From positions 1 through 64,000 of the forward strand of contig NZ_CAHJXL010000001.1 in assembly GCF_903645315.1 (NCBI RefSeq): DNA of 64,000 nucleotides, in the 5' to 3' direction. The DNA comes from Victivallis sp. Marseille-Q1083. GTDB lineage: Bacteria; Verrucomicrobiota; Lentisphaeria; Victivallales; Victivallaceae. The position numbers were made by a program, and so were the translations under genes. The notes under the pieces are model-generated. The model was not told the DNA's origin and made no database searches. It saw nothing but the letters and a program-made list of their open reading frames with translations. Below are positions 26,602 through 35,447 of the stretch, in pieces; positions within the stretch are counted from its first letter, which is position 1, and each line of letters begins with the position of its first letter.

Positions 26602-27137
26602 ATAAAACCGCTTTGTCCAGAATGATTTTGCGCCGGCTGCTGATGATCGCCCTTCCGGCGGCGGCGGCCGGCATCGTCTTCTATTTTACCCAACCCCGGC
26701 AATTCCGGCCGGAACCGGTCGCGCCTTCCCGGCCGCCAACCGTGCCGAGCCATACCGAGTTGACCGCCAATCGCCCCGTTTGGCAGCCGGGAATTTATCG
26801 GGCAACCGCTGAATTCGAAGGGCGAACCCTGACGGCAACGGTGACCATCGCCGCCGACGGCAAAATTTCCGGCCTCGCTTTCGCCGGATTAACGCCGGAA
26901 GAGCAGTCCGAAGAAGCGGTTCAATCCCTGATCCGCAATGCCGTCGACCGGCAGCTGGCGGCGACCGACGTCTCCCGGGCTCCGGCGCTTTCCCAAGCTC
27001 TGCTCCAGGCCATTCGGCGGGCGCTGCATCAGGCCCAATACAACCCTGCCCGGGGAAACGCCGCCGGCGGATCGTCCCCAGGCCGCCAGGAAGAGCCGCT
27101 CCGGTATTGCCGCCGGAGCGGTCAACTTGACGGTTGA
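26598..27137 (+). CDS. Membrane-anchored FMN_bind-like protein lacking the flavinylation motif
   Basis: 179 residues; ATG 26598 overlaps the M16 stop codon, so the two are translationally coupled. One N-terminal transmembrane segment (LLMIALPAAAAGIVFYFT) leaves a periplasmic domain. The segment GIYRATAEFEGRTLTATVTI, DGKISGLAFAGLT and the final VSRAPALSQALLQAIRRAL follow the FMN-binding domain (PF04205) pattern, in which this last stretch normally reads like VSGATxTSxAL and carries the Thr that accepts FMN. Here SGAT is replaced by SRAP. Flavin is therefore probably not attached covalently. The last 40 residues are low-complexity and may be poorly conserved. Assignment is tentative. Confidence 0.55.
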   Translation: MNKTALSRMILRRLLMIALPAAAAGIVFYFTQPRQFRPEPVAPSRPPTVPSHTELTANRPVWQPGIYRATAEFEGRTLTATVTIAADGKISGLAFAGLTPEEQSEEAVQSLIRNAVDRQLAATDVSRAPALSQALLQAIRRALHQAQYNPARGNAAGGSSPGRQEEPLRYCRRSGQLDG

Positions 27138-27159
27138 AAGCGAAACCGCATTTCCCGCC

Positions 27160-28563
27160 CTATAACGCTTGTCCGCCTTTCGGCGCCGCCCGCAATACAA
27201 TCTCCTGTCCCGGCGCCAAAAACTGCCGCAGGGACAAGTTGCCGTTCTCCTCCACTTTGCCGGCAAGCGGCACTTCACCGCCTGCACGATACCAGTCCCG
27301 GCTGAAAAATTCCATCGAGCCGGGCCCGGCCAGCTCCACCACCACCTGAATATTGTTGACCGGAGAATTATTGACCAGCATCAGGTATTCTATGCCGGCG
27401 GCGTCGACGAATTCGCCGATCATCAACGAATCGGACAGTTCGGCGCTGCCGTCATGACCGTCAAACCGAATGTTTTTCACCAGATGGTCCGGCTGGAAGG
27501 CGTCAAAACCGCCCCGTCCTTCCGGGAAGAACATCACCCGGGTCGACACCAGCCGGTTGAACAAGTCGCCGTAAAGCCGGTGAAACATCCGGTGGACCCG
27601 GCGGATATCGTAGAAGCGCGGAGTCGGCTCCCAGAATTCGTCGATCGGAGAAAGGCGGTAATTTTCGTGCGGCGCGCGCATGTAATAGAAAAACCACAAT
27701 ACCCCGCCGGCTCCGGCGCAAACGGTGGTGTTGAACTGCCAGCGCAGATCGTTGTAATCCGGTTCCCGGTAGAACCAGTGCCCCACGCTGCACAAAGTAT
27801 TCCAGAACGGCACGGCATGACGCATTGCCGCATCGCGACAGAGTTTCAGGTTCCGGAAATAACCGACGACGCCGTTGGCGTCGGTCAATTGCGCATAATG
27901 ATCGTAGCAAAGCAGTTTGACCTCCCCTTCCCGGACCACCCGGTCGAGGTATTCCGGCCAGTCGGCGGCACCGACCCGCTGTTCGGCGCCGTCCCACCAC
28001 GGCAGCAGGTTGATGAACGGCACCAGCTCCGGCGCCAACCGGCGCTGTTCCCGGCTCGTCCACAGGAAGCGGGCGTTGGCGGCGGCATCCGGTTCATCGC
28101 CGATGTGAAAGCCGAAAACCGCCGGGTGACTGCCGAACTCATCGACCGCTTTTTGAAAGCCGGCCAGATAACTTTCCCGCGCCGCGCCTTCCGCAACCGC
28201 TTCGCCGCGCGGGTCGACCAGGATCAACTTGATGTCGCGCTGCCGCGCCCAATCGAGCAACCGGTGCATCTGGGCAAGCTGTCTTTCATCCGCCGGCTGA
28301 AAAGACGGCCCGAAGGTCAGCGTGAAACCGGCATCGCGCCACTGTTCGACATCGCTTTCCTGCTGGTGGGCGGCATGCGCCGGATTGGCCAGATCCAGAT
28401 AATTCCAGAAACCGATCGGATAACCTGTCACCCGCCAGGCTTCCTTCGCCGCCAAAATCTTTTGTTCGGTTGCCGTCACTTCCCGTCCCTCCAGCCGGCC
28501 GGCGGCGCCGAGCCCGATTTCCAGACCCAGCAAGCCGATCGCCAGCCATTGTTTTTTATTCAT
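27160..28563 (-). CDS. Secreted TIM-barrel glycosidase candidate
   Basis: 467 residues from ATG 28563 with a signal peptide (LAIGLLGLEIGLGAAG). Barrel features: VTGYPIGFWNYLDLANP, WRDAGFTLTFGPSFQ, DIKLILVDPRGE, then FGFHIGDEPDAAANARFLWT. The Glu of GDEP is the expected acid/base at strand 4 of clan GH-A enzymes. VLWFFYYMRAP and a C-terminal sandwich (LMLVNNSPVNNIQVVVEL) follow. I cannot place it in a numbered family. It starts 65 bp after the stop of the giant enzyme at 28629-33302, with no terminator between, so it is probably the last gene of that cassette. Confidence 0.72.
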   Translation of the reverse strand: MNKKQWLAIGLLGLEIGLGAAGRLEGREVTATEQKILAAKEAWRVTGYPIGFWNYLDLANPAHAAHQQESDVEQWRDAGFTLTFGPSFQPADERQLAQMHRLLDWARQRDIKLILVDPRGEAVAEGAARESYLAGFQKAVDEFGSHPAVFGFHIGDEPDAAANARFLWTSREQRRLAPELVPFINLLPWWDGAEQRVGAADWPEYLDRVVREGEVKLLCYDHYAQLTDANGVVGYFRNLKLCRDAAMRHAVPFWNTLCSVGHWFYREPDYNDLRWQFNTTVCAGAGGVLWFFYYMRAPHENYRLSPIDEFWEPTPRFYDIRRVHRMFHRLYGDLFNRLVSTRVMFFPEGRGGFDAFQPDHLVKNIRFDGHDGSAELSDSLMIGEFVDAAGIEYLMLVNNSPVNNIQVVVELAGPGSMEFFSRDWYRAGGEVPLAGKVEENGNLSLRQFLAPGQEIVLRAAPKGGQAL

Positions 28564-28628
28564 ATCATTTTCCCGTCGTTTTTTCAGGTCCCTTTGCCAG
28601 AAAGCATCTGATTTTCAAACCCGACTTC

Positions 28629-31600
28629 TTAAAAGACGATCTTTTCTTCCGTCGCCGTATTGTCCAGCAAATTGATGAGCCGAACCGTCCATTGTCCCGG
28701 CCGCGGTTCGATGCCGTCGTCGATGACGATTTCGGATTCGGACCCCGACTCGCTGAGGCGGTTGCCGGTCGCCGGCTTGAACACCGTTCCATCCGGGCGG
28801 CTGACTTCCAGCCGGAATATACCGTCCGGACCGGGATTGGCGATCGTCGCTTTCCAGCCCCGCCCGTCCCGCTTGAGGGTCAATTGATAGGGCCGGGTCG
28901 GCGCCGGCAGCAGCGCGAAATAACGGACCGCCGATTTTTCCAACGGAAATTCCAATTGGTCGGTTTGACCGACGAACTGCCGCTGCAGCAGGTCGTAACA
29001 GTAATATTTCCGGTCGAAACCGAGGTTCGCCACCCCGCTCCGGTCATTCTCGCCGACCGGCCGGGTGAACCCCAGATAGCGATTCCCGCCATGCCGATAG
29101 CGGGCCGATTCGGTACCGGACGGCAGCCGGATATCCCACGGTTCCGGGACCCGGGCCGCTGCCAGCGCCTGCCGGAACAACGCCATGACCGGTTCGGCAA
29201 CGGCGATCTGGCCGCGCACCGTCCGGTACAGATCGGGCAACACGTTGATCAGCACGTGACCGTCGTGAACGAACAGAATCTCCGGTTCCCCGGCGAGCGC
29301 CGCCCGCGCACCGGCCGCTTCCAGGTCCGGGTCGGCCAGTTCCACCCGCAAAGTCCGTCCCTGGAATTCGGCCGGTACACCGCCCCGGACCGGGGAACCG
29401 GCATTCCGGACGCCGAACAGCTCCGCCAGCGGATTGTCGGCGCGCGGCACGCCGTCGCTGTCATAAGTGCCGGGCAGCGCGTCGGCAATCAGCTGGCCGC
29501 CGGCCTGCACGAACCCGACGACCGCCCGGAGCTGCGCTTCGCTCAACGCCTGCGCCAACGGCAGGATCAGATAAGGCGTGACAGCCGGGTCCAGCGTCTC
29601 CAGCTCATCCTGCGACAGGACGGTCGGCGCCTGCTGACCGAGGTCGGCCAGCAGACTGGTCCAACTGCCGAAATTGCTGCGATATCGCCGCAGACGCGAC
29701 TCGCACTCCTTCTGGTCGCCGGCATCGCTCAGCAGCATCGACGGCAGTGAGAACAGGATCGCAAAACGGCTGGGTTCCCGGTTGGCCGGCAGGGTGGCCG
29801 CGTCGACGCCCGACGCTTTGATTTCCTGCAATACCTCCCGGAGCGATTCACCGTACGAACACAGCTTCATATCGCCGTGGCGCAACAGATAACCGTTGGC
29901 CCAGTGGCCGTTGGCCCGCAAACCGAGCATGATTTCCCGGTAGAATTTCTCCCGCACCTCCCGGATCGGATTCATATAGCCGGTCCAGTCGCCGATCTGG
30001 CTGTGCGGCTGAGTCTGGCTGCAACGCCAGAGATCGTCCATACCGCTCTCCGGCTGGTCGTAACCGGTCACCCGGGCCAGGTATTTCAACGTCTCCTTCC
30101 AGTCAAAGCCGGTATAGGGATTGGTCATGATCATGCCGGAAGTCGCCAGCCGTCCGGCGGGGTCCGCCGCTTTCATCGCCTCGAACTGCGTTTTGACCAC
30201 GCCGGTGAACGGCTGAAACATAAAGACCCGGTGAGCGATCCACGAATTGAAATTCCGCCGCTCCACCGATTCTTCATAAGTAAACGGCCGCACCTCGTCC
30301 CAATTCTTGAATTCGGTGCCCCAGACGGCATTCAGGCGGTCAACCGAATCGTACCGTTCGCGCAATTGCCGGCGGAACTGATCCAGGCACCACGGCGAAA
30401 AACAGTAATCGGTCCGCCAGTCGCCGATGCCGAGCGATGCTTCGTCCGAAACGTAATAGGCGTTCGGATGGAAATCCCGCAGATTCGCCACACCGCGATA
30501 GGTCTTGTCGTAGACCTCCTTCAAATGTTCCGGATCGTTCATGCACGGTTCGCGTACCGGGTTGGTCTGAATTTCCTCCACCGACCAGCCGGACTCCTTG
30601 AATAAACCGATCGGCAGATAATTCAAACCGGCCCGCAGGCACGACTCCGCCGAAGCCCGCTGCTCGGCCAAATTGTTCAATTCGGCGTTGTAGCCGATCA
30701 CCTCGTCAAATCCCATCGCGGCGATGCGGGCATGATAGGCGTCGGCAAAATAATTGGACTGGGTTCCCCAGGCGATCAGGACGATGTCGTCGGTCGGCGG
30801 CAACGGCGTCGTCCAGCTCTCTTCCCGCCGGTCGACCAGCTTGCCGTCCCAGGACAATTCGGCGGTAATCGTGCTCAGCACCGTTTCCGGCAGCGCTTCC
30901 AGCGCCGCGCGGAACTCGAACTCCGGCGACAAATCCTTCAGTACCTGTTTATAAAGCAGCCGGCCGAGACGGTCCTGAATACGAAGCGACAGTTGCGCGC
31001 CGGCCAGGTCGCCGCGCAATCGGAACCGCCCGGTCACCGGTTGACCGGAATCGAACGATTTCTGCGTCAACGTGAAATCGGCAATCGCGCAATGCGCCGG
31101 CCGGTTTTGAACCGCCGTGTACCAGTCGGCGGTATGGCCGTCCACTTTCAGCCACAGATTGAAGAAATAATCGCCGTCCAGCAACAACTTTTCCGCCGGC
31201 AGTGCCAGTTCCAGCGAATTGCTTCCGGCCTGCAAAGCGACCGGCTGACCGAATTCGGCGACCGCCCGGCCGTATTTATCGCGCGCCTGGCAGAACAGCG
31301 TTGCGCCGGTCGCCTGCCCGGCTTGAACCGTACCGGTCAGCCGGTCGCCGTCCGCCGTCAATTCAGTGATTTCCGGCTCCGGACGATCCTGTCCCGCCCA
31401 GCGCAACGCCCGCAACAACTGCGAAAAGTGATAATCGTAATAATTGAACCGGCAATCGGTTCCGAATTCCGGCCCCGGAATCAGGCCGTAGCTGTCGATC
31501 ATCCACTCCAGCGGATTCTGATTGAGACAGTAGTTGATTGAAACGACCGTCCCCTTGCCGCTGCGATAGACCGACAACGGCAGCCCGTCCGGCGCCGATT

Positions 31601-33302
31601 CCCGGATGATGGCCGGCAGCTTCCGGCAGGGAACCGCCCGGTTGAGCGCCTGCGACGCGGCAGGGTCGTATTCCAGCGGCAAACCGGTCTCGGCCAAACC
31701 GTCCGGCGGATCGATATAAATGAAACCGGTTCCCGCCGCCACCTTCTGCCGGATCGCCTCCTTGACTTCGTCCGGTACCGCATACCAGCGGATCGCCGAA
31801 GAGATGACGATGACGTCGTAGTCGTTCCGGATGACTTCCCCGGCATATTCCTCCGGCGGCGGCGCCATCCAACTGCGGTTGTCGGAGGCATCGAAACCGA
31901 ACCAGGTCGGATAACCGACTTCGACCAGCTCCAGGTCGATGTTGCCGCGCAGCGCCAGTTGGCCGTTGTCGTAATGGCTCCAGGCGGTGGCGAACAGCAA
32001 GACCTTCAACGGCCTGGCGACATCCGCCGCCCAGCGGATGTAATCAGCCGGATAATCGGTAAAAAATTCCGCCGAACCGGAAACCGCGGCGAATATCTTA
32101 TCCTTTTCGCCCTTGGCGGCCGGCGGAGCGGCCGGATCGAAGTTGTGTTCCAGCGTCGCCACCGGCGCGCCGGACGGATCGCTCAAAACAACCGTCAACG
32201 TCTCCTGGGCCCCTTCTGCCGGAAATTCCAGAATCGCCGGCGCCAGCGCCTTCAAGCTGACCTCCCGGACCGTTTCACCGCTCCGGGCAACCAGCCGTTC
32301 GTAATCGCGGTCGCTCTGGAGCCGGATCCGCCATTTCCCGTCGGCCAGTTCGAACGCAGCGGCGATGTGGTTGTCCGCCGCGGTGACCGCCGGACAATCA
32401 TAAAGCGGCGTCAGCGTGTAATAGGTGCGGAAGATGTAATCGAACAACGGATCGGCCCGCTCGCCCCGGTTCTGGGCGAGCGCCCTGCCTTCCGACAACG
32501 GTTTGATCTTCAGCGGCGCGGTAAGATGCTCCAGCGTACTCTGGACCGGCGCGCTCTTCGGCATGAAATGATAGAAATTCTGCAATTTGCCATAATCGGT
32601 TTCCAGCAGCAATCCTTCGTTGCGGTCATTCAGGGCGGCACACCAGTCGGAGACCGGGGCGTTAACTGTAAAGTCGCCGTTGAGCTGCGGCCATGCCAAT
32701 GGCGCAGTCAGCGGCGCACCGCCGTAAGCATCCGGCCAGGAACTGCGCAGGGCGTAGGAATGATAATAGCGCATCGCCGCCGTTCCGGCCGGATACGGCG
32801 CATTGACGAACCAGAGCTGGCAGAAGAAAGGCTCCTCGCCCGGATTGTCGACGGCATACTCCACCCGCAGGGAAGCGGAACGGTCGTCCAGGCGATAAGT
32901 TTTCACCCAGTGGAGCGAGGTCTCGTTATTTTCCAGCGTCAGCGAACTCGCGCCGTCGTCCTCTTCCACCTTGACCACCCGCCACGGTGAAGTTTCCGCC
33001 TGGCCTTCGGTCAATCCCATCGACACGGTGGTATTGATCACCCGCTCCAGCCCGCCGCCGCTGCCGCCGGGTGAAACTTCCCGCTCCACCGCCGTCAGCA
33101 GGTCGTTTTGGCCGGGCTGCCGGAAACTGACAATCCGGCCGCCTTCCGACGGGTCGATGCGGACACTCACATAAGCGTTGGACAACTCATACAATGTCTT
33201 TCCGTCTTTCTCAAGTTCGGCGACGGCGGCCTGGTTTGATCCGGCCATCGCCACCCCGAAGGCCAGAACAAGGAGAGTTTCAAATTTCTTTTTCTTCATC
33301 AT
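28629..33302 (-). CDS. Giant secreted GH42-like multidomain enzyme, paralogue A
   Basis: About 1,557 residues from ATG 33302 (AGGGTG upstream; ATG 33299 is also possible). A signal peptide is followed by a mutarotase-like sandwich (LSNAYVSVRIDPSEGGRIVS), a GATase/ThuA-like domain at about 440-560 (LLFATAWSHYDNGQLALRGN, DYDVIVISSAIRWY), and an Ig-like domain ending KVDGHTADWYTAVQNRP. A GH42-like barrel occupies about 845-1200 (YYVSDEASLGIGDW, SPWCLDQFRRQLRERYDSVD, LNAVWGTEFKNWDEVRPF). A second GATase-like domain near 1,240 (YLILPLAQALSEAQLRAVVG) and a C-terminal sandwich complete it. The Glu of SDEASL is the candidate acid/base. The function, degrading a glycan, is inferred from fold. It lies downstream of regulator and pseudopilin genes and a stem-loop. 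Confidence 0.8.
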   Translation of the reverse strand: MMKKKKFETLLVLAFGVAMAGSNQAAVAELEKDGKTLYELSNAYVSVRIDPSEGGRIVSFRQPGQNDLLTAVEREVSPGGSGGGLERVINTTVSMGLTEGQAETSPWRVVKVEEDDGASSLTLENNETSLHWVKTYRLDDRSASLRVEYAVDNPGEEPFFCQLWFVNAPYPAGTAAMRYYHSYALRSSWPDAYGGAPLTAPLAWPQLNGDFTVNAPVSDWCAALNDRNEGLLLETDYGKLQNFYHFMPKSAPVQSTLEHLTAPLKIKPLSEGRALAQNRGERADPLFDYIFRTYYTLTPLYDCPAVTAADNHIAAAFELADGKWRIRLQSDRDYERLVARSGETVREVSLKALAPAILEFPAEGAQETLTVVLSDPSGAPVATLEHNFDPAAPPAAKGEKDKIFAAVSGSAEFFTDYPADYIRWAADVARPLKVLLFATAWSHYDNGQLALRGNIDLELVEVGYPTWFGFDASDNRSWMAPPPEEYAGEVIRNDYDVIVISSAIRWYAVPDEVKEAIRQKVAAGTGFIYIDPPDGLAETGLPLEYDPAASQALNRAVPCRKLPAIIRESAPDGLPLSVYRSGKGTVVSINYCLNQNPLEWMIDSYGLIPGPEFGTDCRFNYYDYHFSQLLRALRWAGQDRPEPEITELTADGDRLTGTVQAGQATGATLFCQARDKYGRAVAEFGQPVALQAGSNSLELALPAEKLLLDGDYFFNLWLKVDGHTADWYTAVQNRPAHCAIADFTLTQKSFDSGQPVTGRFRLRGDLAGAQLSLRIQDRLGRLLYKQVLKDLSPEFEFRAALEALPETVLSTITAELSWDGKLVDRREESWTTPLPPTDDIVLIAWGTQSNYFADAYHARIAAMGFDEVIGYNAELNNLAEQRASAESCLRAGLNYLPIGLFKESGWSVEEIQTNPVREPCMNDPEHLKEVYDKTYRGVANLRDFHPNAYYVSDEASLGIGDWRTDYCFSPWCLDQFRRQLRERYDSVDRLNAVWGTEFKNWDEVRPFTYEESVERRNFNSWIAHRVFMFQPFTGVVKTQFEAMKAADPAGRLATSGMIMTNPYTGFDWKETLKYLARVTGYDQPESGMDDLWRCSQTQPHSQIGDWTGYMNPIREVREKFYREIMLGLRANGHWANGYLLRHGDMKLCSYGESLREVLQEIKASGVDAATLPANREPSRFAILFSLPSMLLSDAGDQKECESRLRRYRSNFGSWTSLLADLGQQAPTVLSQDELETLDPAVTPYLILPLAQALSEAQLRAVVGFVQAGGQLIADALPGTYDSDGVPRADNPLAELFGVRNAGSPVRGGVPAEFQGRTLRVELADPDLEAAGARAALAGEPEILFVHDGHVLINVLPDLYRTVRGQIAVAEPVMALFRQALAAARVPEPWDIRLPSGTESARYRHGGNRYLGFTRPVGENDRSGVANLGFDRKYYCYDLLQRQFVGQTDQLEFPLEKSAVRYFALLPAPTRPYQLTLKRDGRGWKATIANPGPDGIFRLEVSRPDGTVFKPATGNRLSESGSESEIVIDDGIEPRPGQWTVRLINLLDNTATEEKIVF

Positions 33303-33343
33303 GACATACACCCTGCGCAAGACTCATTCATCAATAATGGCAA

Positions 33344-33378
33344 GCATTTTCCCGGAAATCCCATTTCCGGGAAAATGC
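33344..33378 (-). other. Perfect 16-bp intercistronic stem-loop
   Basis: GCATTTTCCCGGAAAT pairs perfectly with the sequence at 33363-33378 around a CCC loop. It lies between the pseudopilin stop (33410) and the giant enzyme start (33302) and has no U-tract on the transcribed strand, so it is unlikely to be a full terminator. It may protect or separate the pilin mRNA. Confidence 0.7.
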
Positions 33379-33409
33379 CAGCGATACAATACCGTTGCCG
33401 GCTCCGGCG

Positions 33410-34084
33410 TCATTCCTCCCCGATCACCCCCCAATGGCAGTCATCGGCCAGCACCCCCCGCGGGTCCGTCTGTTTGTAGGCGAACGGTTCCGCATGGCCA
33501 TCGACATGGGCAACGTTGAGATGAAGATCATGCCGAAACGCCTCCAGTGCCCAATACCATTCGTCTTCACCGCCGACGCCGATCCAGCCGTATCCGTAGG
33601 CGGTGTCGGTAAACATGACCGCCCGGCTCGGATTTTTCACACTGCTGAACTTGCACGGCCGGAAATTTCCGTTCGTATCGACGGGCTTGTTGTTGTCCAT
33701 GTCCCAGTAACCGCCGAACCACATATTCAATCCATAGGTGAACCAGGTCTTGTCGCCGGAATAACTCGAACAATCCAGCACGCCGTGATCGCCCTGGACA
33801 TACTCATTCCACGGCACGAGCGTCACTCCGGTATAATTCATCAACTGATAGAGCCAATCCCCATCCGCGCCCCAATCGTAAGCGGCATAGGCAATCGGCG
33901 GATAATCTTCATTATCAAGGCCGTACATCGTCGTCGCCAACGCCATCTGCCGGAGACCGCTGGTGCATTTGATCGACATCGCCTTGCTCTTCGCCTTGCT
34001 CAAAGCCGGCAACAGCATACTGGCAAGAATGGCAATAATCGCAATTACCACCAACAATTCGATAAGTGTGAATTTAGTCCTCAT
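33410..34084 (-). CDS. Pseudopilin-like protein of giant cassette A
   Basis: 224 residues, starting [20 protein letters not shown]: the hydrophobic helix begins at residue 5 and Lys occupies the prepilin -1 position. [20 protein letters not shown] follows. The soluble domain has [26 protein letters not shown] and [19 protein letters not shown]; this set recurs in the other giant-associated pseudopilins, so they coevolved with the giants. A ribosome site AAGGGAGAAAG-like stretch precedes ATG 34084. The gene follows the regulator by 27 bp and lies in the same transcript. Confidence 0.87.
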   Translation of the reverse strand: MRTKFTLIELLVVIAIIAILASMLLPALSKAKSKAMSIKCTSGLRQMALATTMYGLDNEDYPPIAYAAYDWGADGDWLYQLMNYTGVTLVPWNEYVQGDHGVLDCSSYSGDKTWFTYGLNMWFGGYWDMDNNKPVDTNGNFRPCKFSSVKNPSRAVMFTDTAYGYGWIGVGGEDEWYWALEAFRHDLHLNVAHVDGHAEPFAYKQTDPRGVLADDCHWGVIGEE

Positions 34085-34111
34085 GTTCTTTCTCCCTTGC
34101 TGCTTGTTGTT

Positions 34112-35221
34112 TTATTTCGAAAACCTGGTAGAAATTCCGGTGACGACGCGGGAATGCAGCATGATTCGCCGCACCGGCACCGGCCGGTGGTCCCGGCAAC
34201 ACTTCACGATTTCAGTGATGATCCGCCGGCCGATATCGACGAACGGCGGCTCGACATGACTGCACATCGGACAGATCGGCGTCGTGCCGATATACATGAA
34301 ATCCAGATCTTTTCCCGGCTGCATGCACAGCCGGGCCAGCGCATTGTAGAGCAATTCCAGTTTGTCGCCGTTGAAAAAGATGAAATCCGGCTTTTCCCGC
34401 TGCAGAAACGTCATGATTCTTTCTTCGGCATCGGACGCATTCAAACTCAATTCGAGGAAGGCGGCCGCCGAAAGCGGCAGACCGGCCTCCCAGCCCAGCC
34501 GGCGATATTCGGCAGCGCGCCAGCCGAAAAATGCAATATCATCTTCCACCCCCGGCACAATGATGCAGCCGCAGCGACGATAATCCTGCTGTTTCAGGCA
34601 ATCGACCAGACATTGAATCGTCTCGGCATCGCTGAAGCCCACTTTCAATTCGTTGCCGTAATTTTTGGCCGGGCGGCCCCACTGGATTACCGCAATAACC
34701 GGCACTTCGCTGCGGGCCAGCATCCGCAGTTCCCGGCATTGGTCGCCGTAAAAAACCGCCGCATCATAACCGGCCAGGCGCTGCAGCTGGCTGCTCAGCT
34801 CCAGCGAATCGGAAGTTTCCGGGAAATACTCCAAATGAATGCTCGTATTGTTCAAAAAACCAGTATCCAGCATCCCCCGGTAGATATCCGCGTCGGTATA
34901 CCAGTCGCTCAATGACAGCACCTCCGGTGAAATCGCCGGCTCCGGAAATACCAGAATGACCCGCAACAGCTTGGTGGGAACGGCATGTTTCCGACTGACA
35001 AAAATCCCCTTCGCCGGCAGCCGGACGATCAATTGATCTTTCTCCAGCAGATCCAAGGTCTGCATCACCACGGTGTTGCTGACCTTGAATTCGTGGCGCA
35101 GGCTTCGTACACTGTCCAACTTGCCGCCGGGCGGATAATGCCCGGAAGTCATGCGCTGAACCAGTACATCGTAAAGCTGCCTGGCAACCGGAGTTGAAAT
35201 GTCTTTTTCTAACGCGTACAT
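34112..35221 (-). CDS. GntR-type regulator with LacI-like sensor, giant cassette A
   Basis: 369 residues from ATG 35221, chosen because AAGG lies 8 bases upstream and the open frame before it covers the promoter. Winged HTH at 5-75 (LARQ-like VARQLYDVLVQRMTSG, GGKLDSVRSLRHEFKVSNTV, IVRLPAKGIFVSR). Then a LacI/AraR-type ligand domain (LLRVILVFPEPAISPEVLSL, YDAAVFYGDQCRELRML, DFIFFNGDKLELLYNALARL) ending in ICPMCSHVEPPFVDIGRRI. The CPMCSHV motif replaces the usual 'TTI.QP' stretch and recurs in two paralogues. It probably binds the GTTCCAGAAC site in its own promoter and, by similarity of sites, those of the sister cassettes. Confidence 0.88.
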   Translation of the reverse strand: MYALEKDISTPVARQLYDVLVQRMTSGHYPPGGKLDSVRSLRHEFKVSNTVVMQTLDLLEKDQLIVRLPAKGIFVSRKHAVPTKLLRVILVFPEPAISPEVLSLSDWYTDADIYRGMLDTGFLNNTSIHLEYFPETSDSLELSSQLQRLAGYDAAVFYGDQCRELRMLARSEVPVIAVIQWGRPAKNYGNELKVGFSDAETIQCLVDCLKQQDYRRCGCIIVPGVEDDIAFFGWRAAEYRRLGWEAGLPLSAAAFLELSLNASDAEERIMTFLQREKPDFIFFNGDKLELLYNALARLCMQPGKDLDFMYIGTTPICPMCSHVEPPFVDIGRRIITEIVKCCRDHRPVPVRRIMLHSRVVTGISTRFSK

Positions 35222-35243
35222 AATGTTAACCTTAACATGAACT

Positions 35244-35253
35244 GTTCCAGAAC
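35244..35253. promoter_or_regulatory. Operator of the giant-cassette regulon, site A
   Basis: GTTCCAGAAC, one mismatch from the perfect palindrome GTTCCGGAAC found at three other cassette promoters. It lies 12 bp downstream of the -10, about at the transcription start. Confidence 0.75.
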
Positions 35254-35265
35254 GTCTACAATAGA

Positions 35266-35294
35266 ATACTAGCAAAATTTTTTCCTAAAGTCAA
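35266..35294 (-). promoter_or_regulatory. Promoter of giant cassette A
   Basis: Minus strand TTGACT (35294-35289), 17 bp ending in ATTTTGC, TAGTAT (35271-35266). It drives the regulator, pseudopilin and giant enzyme genes. Confidence 0.75.
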
Positions 35295-35350
35295 TCCCTT
35301 TTCTCAAAAAACCGGCTTTTTTCCCGTCTTTCGCCTCGAAAGGCAAAAAA

Positions 35351-35386
35351 AATTTCTCCGCCTTCGCCGATCCGGCCGGAGAAATT
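35351..35386 (-). terminator. Terminator of the pectate-lyase-like cassette
   Basis: AATTTCTCCG pairs with CGGAGAAATT (35377-35386), and the minus strand continues into eight T. It follows the minus-strand gene that stops at 35448. Confidence 0.8.
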
Positions 35387-35447
35387 TTTCGGAAAATGCG
35401 CCGTTCCCGCTCCGCGTACGCGCCCCGGAGCGCGGCAATCGCGCATT

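Noticed and set aside
27096-27121. 9-bp inverted repeat as terminator of the FMN_bind-like gene
   Set aside because: No U-tract on either strand and it lies within the coding frame.
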